DNA of 36,120 nt from a virus. The DNA is taken from positions 1 to 36,120 of the IMG/VR virus record IMGVR_UViG_3300025671_000206; one strand, 5' to 3'. Position 1 is the first letter of the stretch, and every line of letters begins with the position of its first letter. Below the pieces are notes generated by a model. The model saw only the letters and a program-made list of their open reading frames with translations. It was not told where the DNA came from and searched no databases. The translations under genes and the position numbers were made by a program. Below are positions 7,371 to 15,548 of this stretch, piece by piece.

Positions 7371-10264
7371 TGGCTAAAGAAGAAATATTTTTTGGTATTA
7401 ATATAGATACCGGAAAGGTTATTAAGGATTTCGGAACACTTAAAAAGCGTACGAAAGAGCTTAAAAAGGAGTTAGACGGTACTAAGGTAGGTACTAAAAG
7501 GTTTAAAGAGCTTAAAGAAGAGATTACTAAAAACCAGGGTACTATTAGGAGGTTTAACCGTCAGTTAAGAGAGACTAAGTCTTTAGCTACTAGAGTCGCT
7601 CAGGGAACTACTAGAGCTTTCGCTAGGGTAGGAGCTTCTATCGCAGGAGCTTTCGCCGTAGGAGGAGTATTTCAGGTCTTTAGAGACGGAGTAGGGGTTA
7701 TGGTAGACTTCGAACAAGCCGTGGCGGACGTAGGAGCTGTATCCGGTGCTACTGACGAACAGTTAAAAAAGTTAGAGGCTTCGGCTAGAGACGTAGCTAA
7801 GGTATCGGTATTTACGGCTACAGAGGTCGCTGGTTTACAGTTAGAGTTAGCTAAGTTAGGTTTTACGGCGGACGAGATCGTATCTTCTACGGGAGGAATC
7901 GTTAACTTATCTACCGCTTTTAGATACGACGTTAGTCAGACGGCAGAAACGGCTGCAGCTACTCTTAGAGCTTTCGGACTAGAAGCCGAAGAGATGACTA
8001 GAGTAACCGACGTAATGGCGGACTCTTTCGCTAGTTCTGGACTAGACCTTACTAAGTTCCAGGAGTCTATGAAGTTAGTGGCTCCTACGGCAAAGTCTAC
8101 CGGAAGAACCTTAGAAGAGACTACCGCTTTACTATCTACTTTAGCGGATAACGGTATATCTGGGTCTATCGCCGGTACTCAGCTTAGAAGGGTATTTATC
8201 GAGCTTAATAAAGACGGAAAGACTTTAGACGAGGCTATGGAATTAGTTTCTAACTCTACCGATAAGTTAGGAACGGCTACGGAATTAGTAGGAGTTAGAG
8301 GAGCTACGGCGTTACAGATATTCGCGGACCAATCGGAGAGGTTAAAAGAATTAAGAAAGGACTACGAAGATACGGCTGGAACGGCAGAGGAATTAGCAGA
8401 AAAGTCGGGAGATACTCTACAAGGAGCTTTTAAACGTTTAAGGTCGGCTTACGACGAGTTAATTTTAAAGTTTTCGGAGTCTAGAGGACCAATTAGAGAC
8501 GTAGTAGAAAGGATTACGGACTTTATTAACTCTATCGACGAAGAGGACGTTAAACGCTTTACTTCGGCGGTTAAGAACTTATTTAAGGTAGTATTAACGG
8601 GAGTTAAGGTATGGATTTCTTATAAGACTGCGGTAATAGCATCTAACGTTGCTACGGCTGCATTTACAAGGACTCAGGTATTAGCAAGGATTGCCGCTAT
8701 AGCTTTCTCCGGAGGACTAACCGGAGTAACTCGAGCTATGAAGCTATTAAACCTTACTATTAAAGCTAATCCTATCGGGTTATTAGTCGGAGGAATTACT
8801 ACTTTAATTAGTGTTCTGACCCTATGGGGGAACGAAGAAGAGGAGGTAGAGAAGAGAGTTAAGAAGACTAATAAGGCTTTAGTAGAAAGAAAGACTATCG
8901 TAGACGAGTTAACTAATCAGACTCCGGAGCTTAGAAAAGCTTTAGAGGAATTAGAAGAAGAGTTAGACTTATTATCGGACCCTACGGAGGAACAGACTAA
9001 GAGATTAAGGGAGTTAAGGGCGGCAGCTGTGGACGCTTTCTTAAACTCCGCTGAGGCTTATAAGAGAGGAATAGGTAGTTTAGACTTATTCTCTTTACAG
9101 GAGGACGCTAGAGACTTAACTAATAAAATAGAGGATTTAGAGGACCAAGTATCTTTCTTCGACGCTGGAGAAGAGAAGGATAACGCTATAGGTTTTTTAA
9201 ATACTTTAAAAGCACTACTTAGAGAGGTTAATAACGAAATATCTAGTAGAACCGGAGATAAAGACTCTTTAGGACTTATAGAAGACTTAGAAGCTAAGTT
9301 AAAGAGATTAGGAGAGGAACTTAAAAAAGCTAAGACCGTCGAAGAGATTCGTTCGGTAGGTAACGAGATTAAAGCCGTTAATAAAGAGTTGGCTTTCTAT
9401 AAAGAGTTAGCTAAAGGTATTAGCGATGCGGAAGGATTTAACGAAGACGATGACCCTTTCTTTAATACTTTCGACGAAGACCTAGATATAGAGCAAGACC
9501 CTGATATAGAGTTTGCTCGTTTAAAAAGAATGGAGCTATTAAAAATAGCCGGAGAGACTACCGACGCTTTAGCTAAAGAAGAGGAGAAGAGAACGGAAAA
9601 CGAGAGAATACAAGCGGAGTTAAGAAGGGATATTACTAATACTTTAATATCTACAGCGGGTAACTACGTAGACGCAACGATTGCCTTTCTACAGAGAGAC
9701 GAAAGTGCTAGAAAAGCTAACGCCGAAAAGATTAAAGCTTGGGCGAAGGCTAAGGTATTAGTAGACCTTGCGGCTCAGGTTCAGAGTATCGCTACTACTA
9801 ACTCCTCTCCTACTCAGCCGGGTAACTTATTCGGATTCGGTATCCCAGGTCAGATAGCTACGGCGGTACAAGTAGGTGCAGCTACGGCTAACGCGATCGC
9901 TCAACTAGCAACGATTCAGAGTCAGAAATTCGCTAAAGGAGGTATATTAAGCGGTCCAAGTCACGCTTCGGGAGGTATTAAGACTCCATTCGGAGAGTTA
10001 GAAGGAGGAGAAGCGGTTATTAATAAGAAGTCTACTAAGATGTTTTCCGGAGTACTTTCCTCTATTAACGAAGCCGGAGGCGGTAAAAAGTTCGCTAGAG
10101 GTGGTATTTTACCTACTCCTAATACTATTTCTACGCCTAATAACCTTAACTTAGAGGTAATTAACGCTATTAAAGATATAGATATTAAGCCTACGGTATC
10201 GGTAGTAGAAATTAACGACGCTCAGGCGAGAATATCGGAGATAGAAAACAATTCAACTTTATAA
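7370..10264 (+). CDS. tape measure protein (TP901 type), 964 aa
   Basis: Sets tail length and is ejected during infection. After a coiled, Lys-rich start (residues 20-75) a glycine/alanine hydrophobic segment (88-104) leads into the TP901 core: FEQAVADVGAVSGAT (114-128), FTATEVAGLQLELAKLGF, and a GISGSIAGTQLRRVF segment. A second hydrophobic region lies near 400-490, long coiled coils fill 500-770, and the C-terminus has the glycine-rich FAKGGILSGPSHASGG and EGGEAVINKKST motifs common in these proteins. At the usual 0.15 nm per residue the tail would be near 140 nm. Unusually, it lies upstream of the capsid genes. Confidence 0.93.
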   Translation: MAKEEIFFGINIDTGKVIKDFGTLKKRTKELKKELDGTKVGTKRFKELKEEITKNQGTIRRFNRQLRETKSLATRVAQGTTRAFARVGASIAGAFAVGGVFQVFRDGVGVMVDFEQAVADVGAVSGATDEQLKKLEASARDVAKVSVFTATEVAGLQLELAKLGFTADEIVSSTGGIVNLSTAFRYDVSQTAETAAATLRAFGLEAEEMTRVTDVMADSFASSGLDLTKFQESMKLVAPTAKSTGRTLEETTALLSTLADNGISGSIAGTQLRRVFIELNKDGKTLDEAMELVSNSTDKLGTATELVGVRGATALQIFADQSERLKELRKDYEDTAGTAEELAEKSGDTLQGAFKRLRSAYDELILKFSESRGPIRDVVERITDFINSIDEEDVKRFTSAVKNLFKVVLTGVKVWISYKTAVIASNVATAAFTRTQVLARIAAIAFSGGLTGVTRAMKLLNLTIKANPIGLLVGGITTLISVLTLWGNEEEEVEKRVKKTNKALVERKTIVDELTNQTPELRKALEELEEELDLLSDPTEEQTKRLRELRAAAVDAFLNSAEAYKRGIGSLDLFSLQEDARDLTNKIEDLEDQVSFFDAGEEKDNAIGFLNTLKALLREVNNEISSRTGDKDSLGLIEDLEAKLKRLGEELKKAKTVEEIRSVGNEIKAVNKELAFYKELAKGISDAEGFNEDDDPFFNTFDEDLDIEQDPDIEFARLKRMELLKIAGETTDALAKEEEKRTENERIQAELRRDITNTLISTAGNYVDATIAFLQRDESARKANAEKIKAWAKAKVLVDLAAQVQSIATTNSSPTQPGNLFGFGIPGQIATAVQVGAATANAIAQLATIQSQKFAKGGILSGPSHASGGIKTPFGELEGGEAVINKKSTKMFSGVLSSINEAGGGKKFARGGILPTPNTISTPNNLNLEVINAIKDIDIKPTVSVVEINDAQARISEIENNSTL

Positions 10265-10274
10265 ACGGAAAAAG

Positions 10275-10514
10275 ATGAGCCAGAGAGAACAATTAAGCGA
10301 TTTATTAAGTATAGACTTAGAGGTAATTAATAAGCTCTTTAACGAGGGTTTATTAGACCCTCGAGGTCTTAGAGTATTCTTAATAAAAGCAGAGTTTAAA
10401 GCTATGAAAGAAGCTAATCCCGACTTAACGGACTATAAGATTACTAAGGAGCTAGGTTATAAGCACGACCTTAGTAAGTCTACGGTCTATAAATGGGTTA
10501 CTAATTACGGCTAG
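10275..10514 (+). CDS. small helix-turn-helix-like protein, 79 aa
   Basis: All-helical protein. The C-terminal half (LTDYKITKELGYKHDLSKSTVYKWV) reads as helix-turn-helix with a plausible recognition helix SKSTVYKWV, like small terminase or transposase-type DNA-binding modules. It lies between the tape-measure and protease genes and ends within a terminator hairpin. It may regulate the late operon or be an assembly factor. No direct evidence separates these. Confidence 0.55.
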   Translation: MSQREQLSDLLSIDLEVINKLFNEGLLDPRGLRVFLIKAEFKAMKEANPDLTDYKITKELGYKHDLSKSTVYKWVTNYG

Positions 10515-10541
10515 TCTTTATTTTACGTAAAGACTTTTATT
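10513..10541 (+). terminator. intrinsic terminator-like hairpin
   Basis: AGTCTTTA (10513-10520), a seven-base loop and the perfect complement TAAAGACT (10528-10535) run into TTTTATTT. The left arm includes the last bases of the previous stop codon. It separates the tail genes from the protease-capsid genes, which follow after an AT-rich gap. Confidence 0.65.
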
Positions 10542-10567
10542 TAAAAAAGTTAATAATATTATAGAGT

Positions 10568-11671
10568 ATGTGGTATAAAGCACAAAAAGTAAATAATCAA
10601 GTAGAAGTAGATTTATTCGACGAGATCGGAGGCTGGGGTATCTACGCTAAAGAGCTAAAAGACGAACTATCTTCGATGATTGGGAACCCTACCGAGGAGG
10701 TAGTAGTTAATATTAACTCGCCAGGTGGTTCGGTATTCGAGGGAATCGAAATCTATAACTACTTAAAAGGATTACCTAATAAAGTAACGGTTAAGATTAA
10801 TAGTTTAGCCGCATCTATTGCTACGGTAATCGCATTAGGAGCTGACGAGTTAGAAATTAGCGAATCTGCTTTCTTTATGATACATAATCCTTGGACTATG
10901 GCAGGAGGAGAAGCGGAAGACCTAAGAAAACAAGCGGACGTATTAGATAAGATTAAGGAAACTATTTTAAGTATCTACGAGAAGAACTCTAATCTATCGA
11001 GAGAACGTCTAACCGCTTTAATGGACGAAGAGACTTGGTTAACGGGTTCGGAGGCTTTAGAGTACGGTTTTGCTACTCGTTTAACGGAAGGTTTAAGCGT
11101 TGCGGCGTTAGCTACTACGGATTTAGTAAATAATTTTAAGAATATACCAAACGGTTTAAAGATGGCAGAAAATTTAGTAGAAGCAGTTGAAGAACTAGCT
11201 GAAAACTTAGAAGCTACTATCGAAACTACTAACGAAGTAGAAGAAACTGTAGAAGAAACTACCGAAGAAGTAGTAGAATCTACGGAGGAAGTTACTAACG
11301 AGGTAGAGGAGGTAGAAGAAGTACAAGAAGAAGGTATCTTAGCAAAAGTTAAGGCTTTCTTATCTAACAAGTTAGAGAACGCGTCTAACGAACTTAACGA
11401 GCGTTATTTAGAGGTATCTAACGAGTTAAAAGCAAGTAAAGAGGCTAACGAGGATTTAGCTTCGGAGAACGAAGAGTTAAAAGCTACTTTAGAGGAGACT
11501 TTCGAAATGTTAAAGAAATCTCAAGAGCTTAACGAATCTTTTAAGAACGAAGTAAAGGACTTAAACGATAAGTTAAAGGAAGAAGTAGGAGAGGACTTAA
11601 ATCCGGTAGTAGAGCCTGAGGTTAAGGCTAAGACGGATATTAAAGAAGTATTTAGAAATTTAAAAAAATAA
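10568..11671 (+). CDS. ClpP-like prohead maturation protease with C-terminal scaffold-like region, 367 aa
   Basis: Residues 1-180 match the S14 ClpP fold used as capsid maturation protease. They include NINSPGGSVFEGI (48-60), the nucleophile context INSLAASIATVIALGADE with Ser83, and FFMIHNPW with His106. Residues about 195-255 are extremely rich in Glu, Val and Thr, and 260-345 form a long coiled coil with repeated ELK/LNE heptads, which fits a scaffolding domain fused to the protease. It directly precedes the capsid gene. The Glu codons (gaa/gag) create a spurious serine-rich frame on the other strand. Confidence 0.88.
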   Translation: MWYKAQKVNNQVEVDLFDEIGGWGIYAKELKDELSSMIGNPTEEVVVNINSPGGSVFEGIEIYNYLKGLPNKVTVKINSLAASIATVIALGADELEISESAFFMIHNPWTMAGGEAEDLRKQADVLDKIKETILSIYEKNSNLSRERLTALMDEETWLTGSEALEYGFATRLTEGLSVAALATTDLVNNFKNIPNGLKMAENLVEAVEELAENLEATIETTNEVEETVEETTEEVVESTEEVTNEVEEVEEVQEEGILAKVKAFLSNKLENASNELNERYLEVSNELKASKEANEDLASENEELKATLEETFEMLKKSQELNESFKNEVKDLNDKLKEEVGEDLNPVVEPEVKAKTDIKEVFRNLKK

Positions 11672-11677
11672 TAAGAA

Positions 11678-12628
11678 ATGGCATTTGATTTAACGGCGTT
11701 ATCTGATTATACTACAGAACACGCAGGAACATTTTTCGCAAAGTCAGTAATGAAGTCTAAGTTAGCTTCATTAGCAACGGTTTATACTGGGTTTAAACCA
11801 GGTACTCATAAGTTACCGGACGTAGAGCACGACTACGATCTTTTACAGAACGGAGAGGCTTGCGGGTTTAACGCTTCAGGTGATTTAAATATCGAGCAGA
11901 GACAGATTATCGTAGAATCTTTAAAAATTAACACTCAGTACTGTGTTAGAGATTTAGAGAAGAAATTTACTCGTCAGATTATGCCGGCTGGGCAAGATTA
12001 CGAGGGGTTAGCTCCTTTAGAGGCTGAGTTAATGGCTTCTTTAGATAGAGCTATCGGTAAGATGATGGAGTTAGTATTAGTTAAAGGTAACAAGGCTACT
12101 GCTCCTAACGCATTAGGTTCTTTAGACCACTTAAACGGTTTAAATAAAGTTATCGCAGACGAGATTTCTGGAGGAGGTATCCCTGCAGCTCAAGCTTTAA
12201 CTTTAGGAGCTTTAACAGAGTCTAATATCGTAGGATTCGTAGAAGACTTATACGACGCTCTTCCGGTAGACGCTTACTCTACTATTCAGGACGAGAGATG
12301 GTACGTTCTAATGGGAGACGATAAGGCTAAAATGTACGAGAGAGGTTACAGAGATAACTTAGGTACAGTAGTTTATAACCAAGGATTCGAGAAGAGATTC
12401 GTAGACGGTACTAATATCGCTATCGAAGGAATCCCAGGATTAAACGGAACTGATTACTTAGTACTTATTAAGGAGTCTGACTTAGTTCTAGCGGTAGACG
12501 TAGAAGGAGAAGAAATGAACTTAAAAATGGGTATGGACCAATACGAGGAAAATATCTGGATTAAAGGTAGATTCGGAGCAGGATTCCAAATTCATTTCCC
12601 TTCACAAGTAGTAGTAGCTAACTACTAA
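11678..12628 (+). CDS. major capsid protein, 316 aa
   Basis: Position directly after the protease/scaffold, size, and an N-terminus followed by a soluble alpha/beta domain fit a major capsid protein. It has an acidic helix-rich middle (EAELMASLDRAIGKMMELVL) and ends in strand-rich WIKGRFGAGFQIHFPSQVVVANY. The first 100 bases carry unusually many CA dinucleotides compared with the rest of the gene, perhaps because the start of a very highly expressed message is kept unstructured. A UUCG-loop terminator lies after the gene. The family fold was inferred, not demonstrated. Confidence 0.8.
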   Translation: MAFDLTALSDYTTEHAGTFFAKSVMKSKLASLATVYTGFKPGTHKLPDVEHDYDLLQNGEACGFNASGDLNIEQRQIIVESLKINTQYCVRDLEKKFTRQIMPAGQDYEGLAPLEAELMASLDRAIGKMMELVLVKGNKATAPNALGSLDHLNGLNKVIADEISGGGIPAAQALTLGALTESNIVGFVEDLYDALPVDAYSTIQDERWYVLMGDDKAKMYERGYRDNLGTVVYNQGFEKRFVDGTNIAIEGIPGLNGTDYLVLIKESDLVLAVDVEGEEMNLKMGMDQYEENIWIKGRFGAGFQIHFPSQVVVANY

Positions 12629-12645
12629 TAAAAAGATTTATTAAC

Positions 12646-12668
12646 GGGGGTCTTCGGACTCCCTTTTA
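12646..12668 (+). terminator. terminator hairpin with TTCG tetraloop
   Basis: GGGGGTC (12646-12652), loop TTCG and GACTCCC (12657-12663) form a seven-pair stem with one G-T pair, followed by TTTT. UUCG is an extra-stable loop. Placed after the capsid gene it could end transcription partly and set the ratio of capsid to downstream proteins. Confidence 0.75.
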
Positions 12669-12680
12669 AAAGATATTAAA

Positions 12681-13232
12681 ATGGCAGAATGTTTAATTAC
12701 AGCGGGTTGGGTAGGACCATCTTGCGACGAGACTTTTAACGTACCAGGAATCGAAAAAGATAAGATTTACGTAGGTAATAAGTCAGAAATTACTGCTTTT
12801 ACTTCGACTATCGACGGAGAGATCGACGGGTTAACTTTCGAAACTTATAAAGGGTTATACGCTTTAACGGTTCATAAGGACACTGCATCTTGGACGGAGG
12901 AGTTACAAGTAGGAGCAAACTCGGGATATTATTATAACGAGTCTTTAACTTTTAGAACTATCGATTCTTCTACGGCGGTTAGAAACGCTATCGAGGATAT
13001 GGTAGGTACTTCTTTAGTATTCGTAGTTAAGGATAAGAATGGAAAATGGACTGTAATCGGAGAGACTGACGGAGTAGAGCTTTCAGAGCAGACTAAAGGT
13101 TCCGGAGCGGCACCAGGAGATGATACGGGAGACGTTTTAACTTTCTCGGGAGTAAATAGAGGTAAGGCTAAAAAGTTTTTTAAGACTGACGCAACTACAA
13201 CTGACTCTACGTTAGCTGGTTACTTACTTTAA
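12681..13232 (+). CDS. putative major tail (tube) protein, 183 aa
   Basis: Soluble beta-rich protein of the usual size for a tube subunit. Segments such as EITAFTSTIDGEIDGLTFETYKG (residues 36-58), FVVKDKNGKWTVIGETDGVELSEQ and a final strand after DDTGDVLTFSGVNRG fit the tube fold with a long loop. It is followed by a gap and a terminator, so with the capsid gene it forms a highly expressed pair, which fits a major virion protein. A minor alternative is a head decoration protein. Confidence 0.6.
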   Translation: MAECLITAGWVGPSCDETFNVPGIEKDKIYVGNKSEITAFTSTIDGEIDGLTFETYKGLYALTVHKDTASWTEELQVGANSGYYYNESLTFRTIDSSTAVRNAIEDMVGTSLVFVVKDKNGKWTVIGETDGVELSEQTKGSGAAPGDDTGDVLTFSGVNRGKAKKFFKTDATTTDSTLAGYLL

Positions 13233-13247
13233 TAGTTTCTAAGCTTT

Positions 13248-13353
13248 ATTAAAGGGTTAGTTAAGGGTTCGGAACGGTTCGAAAGGATTACGGAACGGTT
13301 CGCAAATTTAATTTAATATAATTTAATTTAAGCTTAATAGAATATAATTTAAT
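13248..13353. repeat. intergenic repeat module, copy 2
   Basis: This gap holds AAAGGGTTAG, three GGTTCG units (13265, 13276, 13297), GTTCGAAAGGATTA (13277-13290, identical to 759-772), ATTACGGAACGGTTCG, and AAGCTTAATAgaataTAATTTAAT (13330-13353), which matches 843-861 apart from a five-base insertion. Only one CA and no TG occur in it. Finding the same module before the first structural gene and after the tail-tube gene suggests a common binding or processing signal. Confidence 0.6.
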
Positions 13354-13358
13354 AGAAG

Positions 13359-13385
13359 AGGAGGTTTTTAAAGCCTCCTTTTTTT
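13359..13385 (+). terminator. Rho-independent terminator
   Basis: AGGAGG (13359-13364), a nine-base loop and CCTCCT (13374-13379) followed by seven T. It ends the capsid and tail-tube unit. TATCTTTA (13385-13392) directly after it resembles the -7 box of the conserved promoters at 30031, so a promoter for the glycan cluster may start here, although no matching upstream box is evident. Confidence 0.8.
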
Positions 13386-13407
13386 ATCTTTAAGAAAATA
13401 ATTTATT

Positions 13408-13647
13408 ATGGAAGAAAACTTTAAACGTAAAAAGAGGACTTATAAGAAGACTTCTAAAGAAAACGAGGTAGAACTACCTAAAAACGAAAAAAAGGTCTTA
13501 GAACCGAAGAAATGGGTATTTAAGAACGTAAATAGAAAGATTATTTTAGGTAATTCGGTTATTAGTAACTACGACTTAGAAAATAATCAGAGGTTAGCAG
13601 AGATTTTAATCGAGAAAGGGTTAGGAGATTTAATATGCTTCGAGTAA
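13408..13647 (+). CDS. small basic protein, 79 aa
   Basis: The first 35 residues are very lysine-rich (FKRKKRTYKKTSKENE). The remainder is a compact segment (VNRKIILGNSVISNYDLENN, then QRLAEILIEKGLGDLICFE). I do not recognise a family, although the ending recalls small phage structural proteins. It overlaps the next gene by 13 bases and so is probably translated together with the sugar-modification cluster. A head-tail or regulatory role is equally possible. Confidence 0.55.
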   Translation: MEENFKRKKRTYKKTSKENEVELPKNEKKVLEPKKWVFKNVNRKIILGNSVISNYDLENNQRLAEILIEKGLGDLICFE

Positions 13648-14312
13648 GACAGATTTACTATAAGGATACTCAAAAGGTTATTAATATGGGGCGAACCTCT
13701 GACTTCGTTCCGTATTATAACCCTATATCCGATGAAAACTTAGAAAGCGGAGTTATTAGACGGTTATTCGAGTTAGAGGATTATAAGGACTCGGAATATT
13801 ACGGAGTAGTTAGTCATAAGTTTTATAATAAGTTAAAAAAGGATTCTAATTATATTAAAGAAACTATCTTAAACGACGAGGAAAAAGCCGACGTTTATAG
13901 CTTCTTCGGTAAATTAGAAAAGGTTAACTTAGTTACTCAGGGCGTTAACTGGCATCCTCTATTTTTAGATATTTATAAGCTTATCTCCGATCGTTTAGAC
14001 TGGGGTATAGACTTAGAGGATAAGTCTTTATTATTCGAGCCTATTTACTCTAACCACTGGATATCGAGTAAGGAAACTTTTAAGGAGTTCGCTTTAGACT
14101 TTCTTATACCGGTAACCGATTTAATGAACTCTTCTAAAGTACTTAGAGACCTATGTAATCAGGACGCTAACTATATCTCTCGAGAGAAAATATCTCCGGA
14201 GCTATGCTTAGAAGTATTCGGTAGACCTTATTATACTTACCACTGTTTTATTTTAGAAAGGTTGTTCCCGATTTTCTGCTATTTACGGGACAAAAAAGTT
14301 AAACATATATGA
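13635..14312 (+). CDS. glycan-cluster protein, 225 aa (polysaccharide-locus-like)
   Basis: The opening VRQIYYKDTQKVIN, then DFVPYYNPISDENLESGVIRR, and SEYYGVVSHKFYNKLKK near residue 55 recall a family in bacterial polysaccharide loci that accompanies glycosyltransferases (proteins with iYYd...F.PydN and e-Y-fGv-SwkF). A role in transfer or modification of sugar chains is inferred. It overlaps the neighbouring genes on both sides. The composition is as TG/CA-poor as the core structural genes, so it is a long-term resident rather than a recent import. Confidence 0.5.
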   Translation: MLRVRQIYYKDTQKVINMGRTSDFVPYYNPISDENLESGVIRRLFELEDYKDSEYYGVVSHKFYNKLKKDSNYIKETILNDEEKADVYSFFGKLEKVNLVTQGVNWHPLFLDIYKLISDRLDWGIDLEDKSLLFEPIYSNHWISSKETFKEFALDFLIPVTDLMNSSKVLRDLCNQDANYISREKISPELCLEVFGRPYYTYHCFILERLFPIFCYLRDKKVKHI

Positions 14313-15007
14313 AGTTTTTAGTATTAGTACCGATATACCGACGTCACGCTGTTTTAAGGCTATTTAACGAAGGTTTAGAGAGTTTAAAAGGTAAAGGATA
14401 TAATATCGAAGTTTTAGCCGTAGGAGACGTAAACGACGAGCCTATAGCTAAAGAATTAAATTATAGATACGTTATTCATAGGAATATCTTAGGAGAAAAG
14501 TTAAATAAAGCTCTTAAAGTAGCTAAGAATATCGATTTCGACGCTATTTTAATGCTCGGTTCTGACGATATATTAAACTCCGCTACTTTAGATTTTTATA
14601 TAGATGCTTTTAATCACGATTATAAGTTTGTAGGGTTCTTAGACTGTTACTTCTACGACTTAGAGAAACGTAATATGATTAAATGGAACGGATATAGAGG
14701 AGAAAGAGCCGGAGAACCTATAGGAGCTTGGAGATGCTTTAAAAGAGAGCTTATAGAGGAGCTTAACTGGGAGCTTTGGGGTAATCAGCATCATTCTATC
14801 GATTATACGATGTGGGAGAAGATTAAGAAAAGGGAGGATATTTTAAAAGCTAAACTTTTCGAAGATATGTTTATCGGAGACTTAAAAACTTCGGAAAACG
14901 TAACTAAATTTCGTAAATTCGATAACTCGGTAATAGTAAACCCTTTAGACGGGTTAAACTTATTAGAAACGGACTTTAAAAATAAAATATTAAACTATGG
15001 AAAATAA
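14309..15007 (+). CDS. family 2-like (GT-A) glycosyltransferase, 232 aa
   Basis: Starts with a Rossmann-type strand and nucleotide-sugar binding loop (FLVLVPIYRRHAVLRLF), continues with a second strand (YNIEVLAVGDVNDEP) and has the metal-binding LGSDD at residues 84-87 where GT-A enzymes carry their DxD. The acceptor half is rich in aromatic residues (WNGYRGERAGEPIGAWR, NWELWGNQHHS). Probably cytosolic. The substrate cannot be told. It is joined by ATGA to the gene before and overlaps the acyltransferase gene by 11 bases, consistent with one pathway acting on host glycans, lipid A or virion proteins. Confidence 0.75.
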   Translation: MKFLVLVPIYRRHAVLRLFNEGLESLKGKGYNIEVLAVGDVNDEPIAKELNYRYVIHRNILGEKLNKALKVAKNIDFDAILMLGSDDILNSATLDFYIDAFNHDYKFVGFLDCYFYDLEKRNMIKWNGYRGERAGEPIGAWRCFKRELIEELNWELWGNQHHSIDYTMWEKIKKREDILKAKLFEDMFIGDLKTSENVTKFRKFDNSVIVNPLDGLNLLETDFKNKILNYGK

Positions 15008-15548
15008 TATCCACCCTACGGCGATCGTAGGAGAAAACGTTAAAATAGGTAAAGGTAATACTATCGGAGCTTACTCGGTTATTTACGACGGAGTAGAGAT
15101 AGGAGATAATAACGAAATAGGTAGTTTTGTAATTATCGGAGGTAGAGGAGAGATTAGAAAGGCTAACGAGTTTAACGGCAAGATAGTAATAGGTAACGAT
15201 AACTTAATTAATCATCACGTAACTATAGATAAGTCTATAGAGGGTTATACTTTATTAGGGTCTAATAATTTTATAATGACTAAGGCTCATTTAGGACACG
15301 ACGTAGCTATAGGTAATAACGTTACTATATCTTCCGGAGCTAATATAGGAGGACACGTAGTAATACACGACCACGCTAACGTAGGATTAAACGCCGAAGT
15401 ACATCAGAGGAAAATTATAGGTAGAGGAGCTATGGTAGGTATGGGAGCCTCTATTACTAAAGATGTTAAAGGATTCGAAAAAGTAGTAGGAGTTAATAGA
15501 GTTATAGGAGAAAACGAGCGTAAACTAAAGGAGCTAGGGATAGAATGA
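14997..15548 (+). CDS. LpxA-like left-handed beta-helix acyltransferase, 183 aa
   Basis: Repeated hexapeptides (IHPTAIVGENVKIGKGNTIG and onward) form a left-handed beta-helix. Residues KAHLGHD (His98, His101, Asp102), GGHV (His120) and VHQ (His136) line up with the catalytic and binding set of E. coli LpxA (His122, His125, Asp126, His144, His160). The late GVNRVIGENERKL recalls the LpxA GVNxxGLKR segment. At 183 residues it is shorter than LpxA (about 262) and lacks most of the helical C-terminal domain, so it may act on a small nucleotide sugar with acetyl- or acyl-CoA rather than acyl carrier protein. Confidence 0.8.
   Translation: MENNIHPTAIVGENVKIGKGNTIGAYSVIYDGVEIGDNNEIGSFVIIGGRGEIRKANEFNGKIVIGNDNLINHHVTIDKSIEGYTLLGSNNFIMTKAHLGHDVAIGNNVTISSGANIGGHVVIHDHANVGLNAEVHQRKIIGRGAMVGMGASITKDVKGFEKVVGVNRVIGENERKLKELGIE

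Noticed and set aside
10975-11370. 131-residue open frame on the - strand rich in Ser, Thr and Val
   Set aside because: It is the mirror of the Glu/Val/Thr-rich region of the ClpP-like protease (gaa/gag read backwards gives Ser); no start context, no neighbours on that strand.
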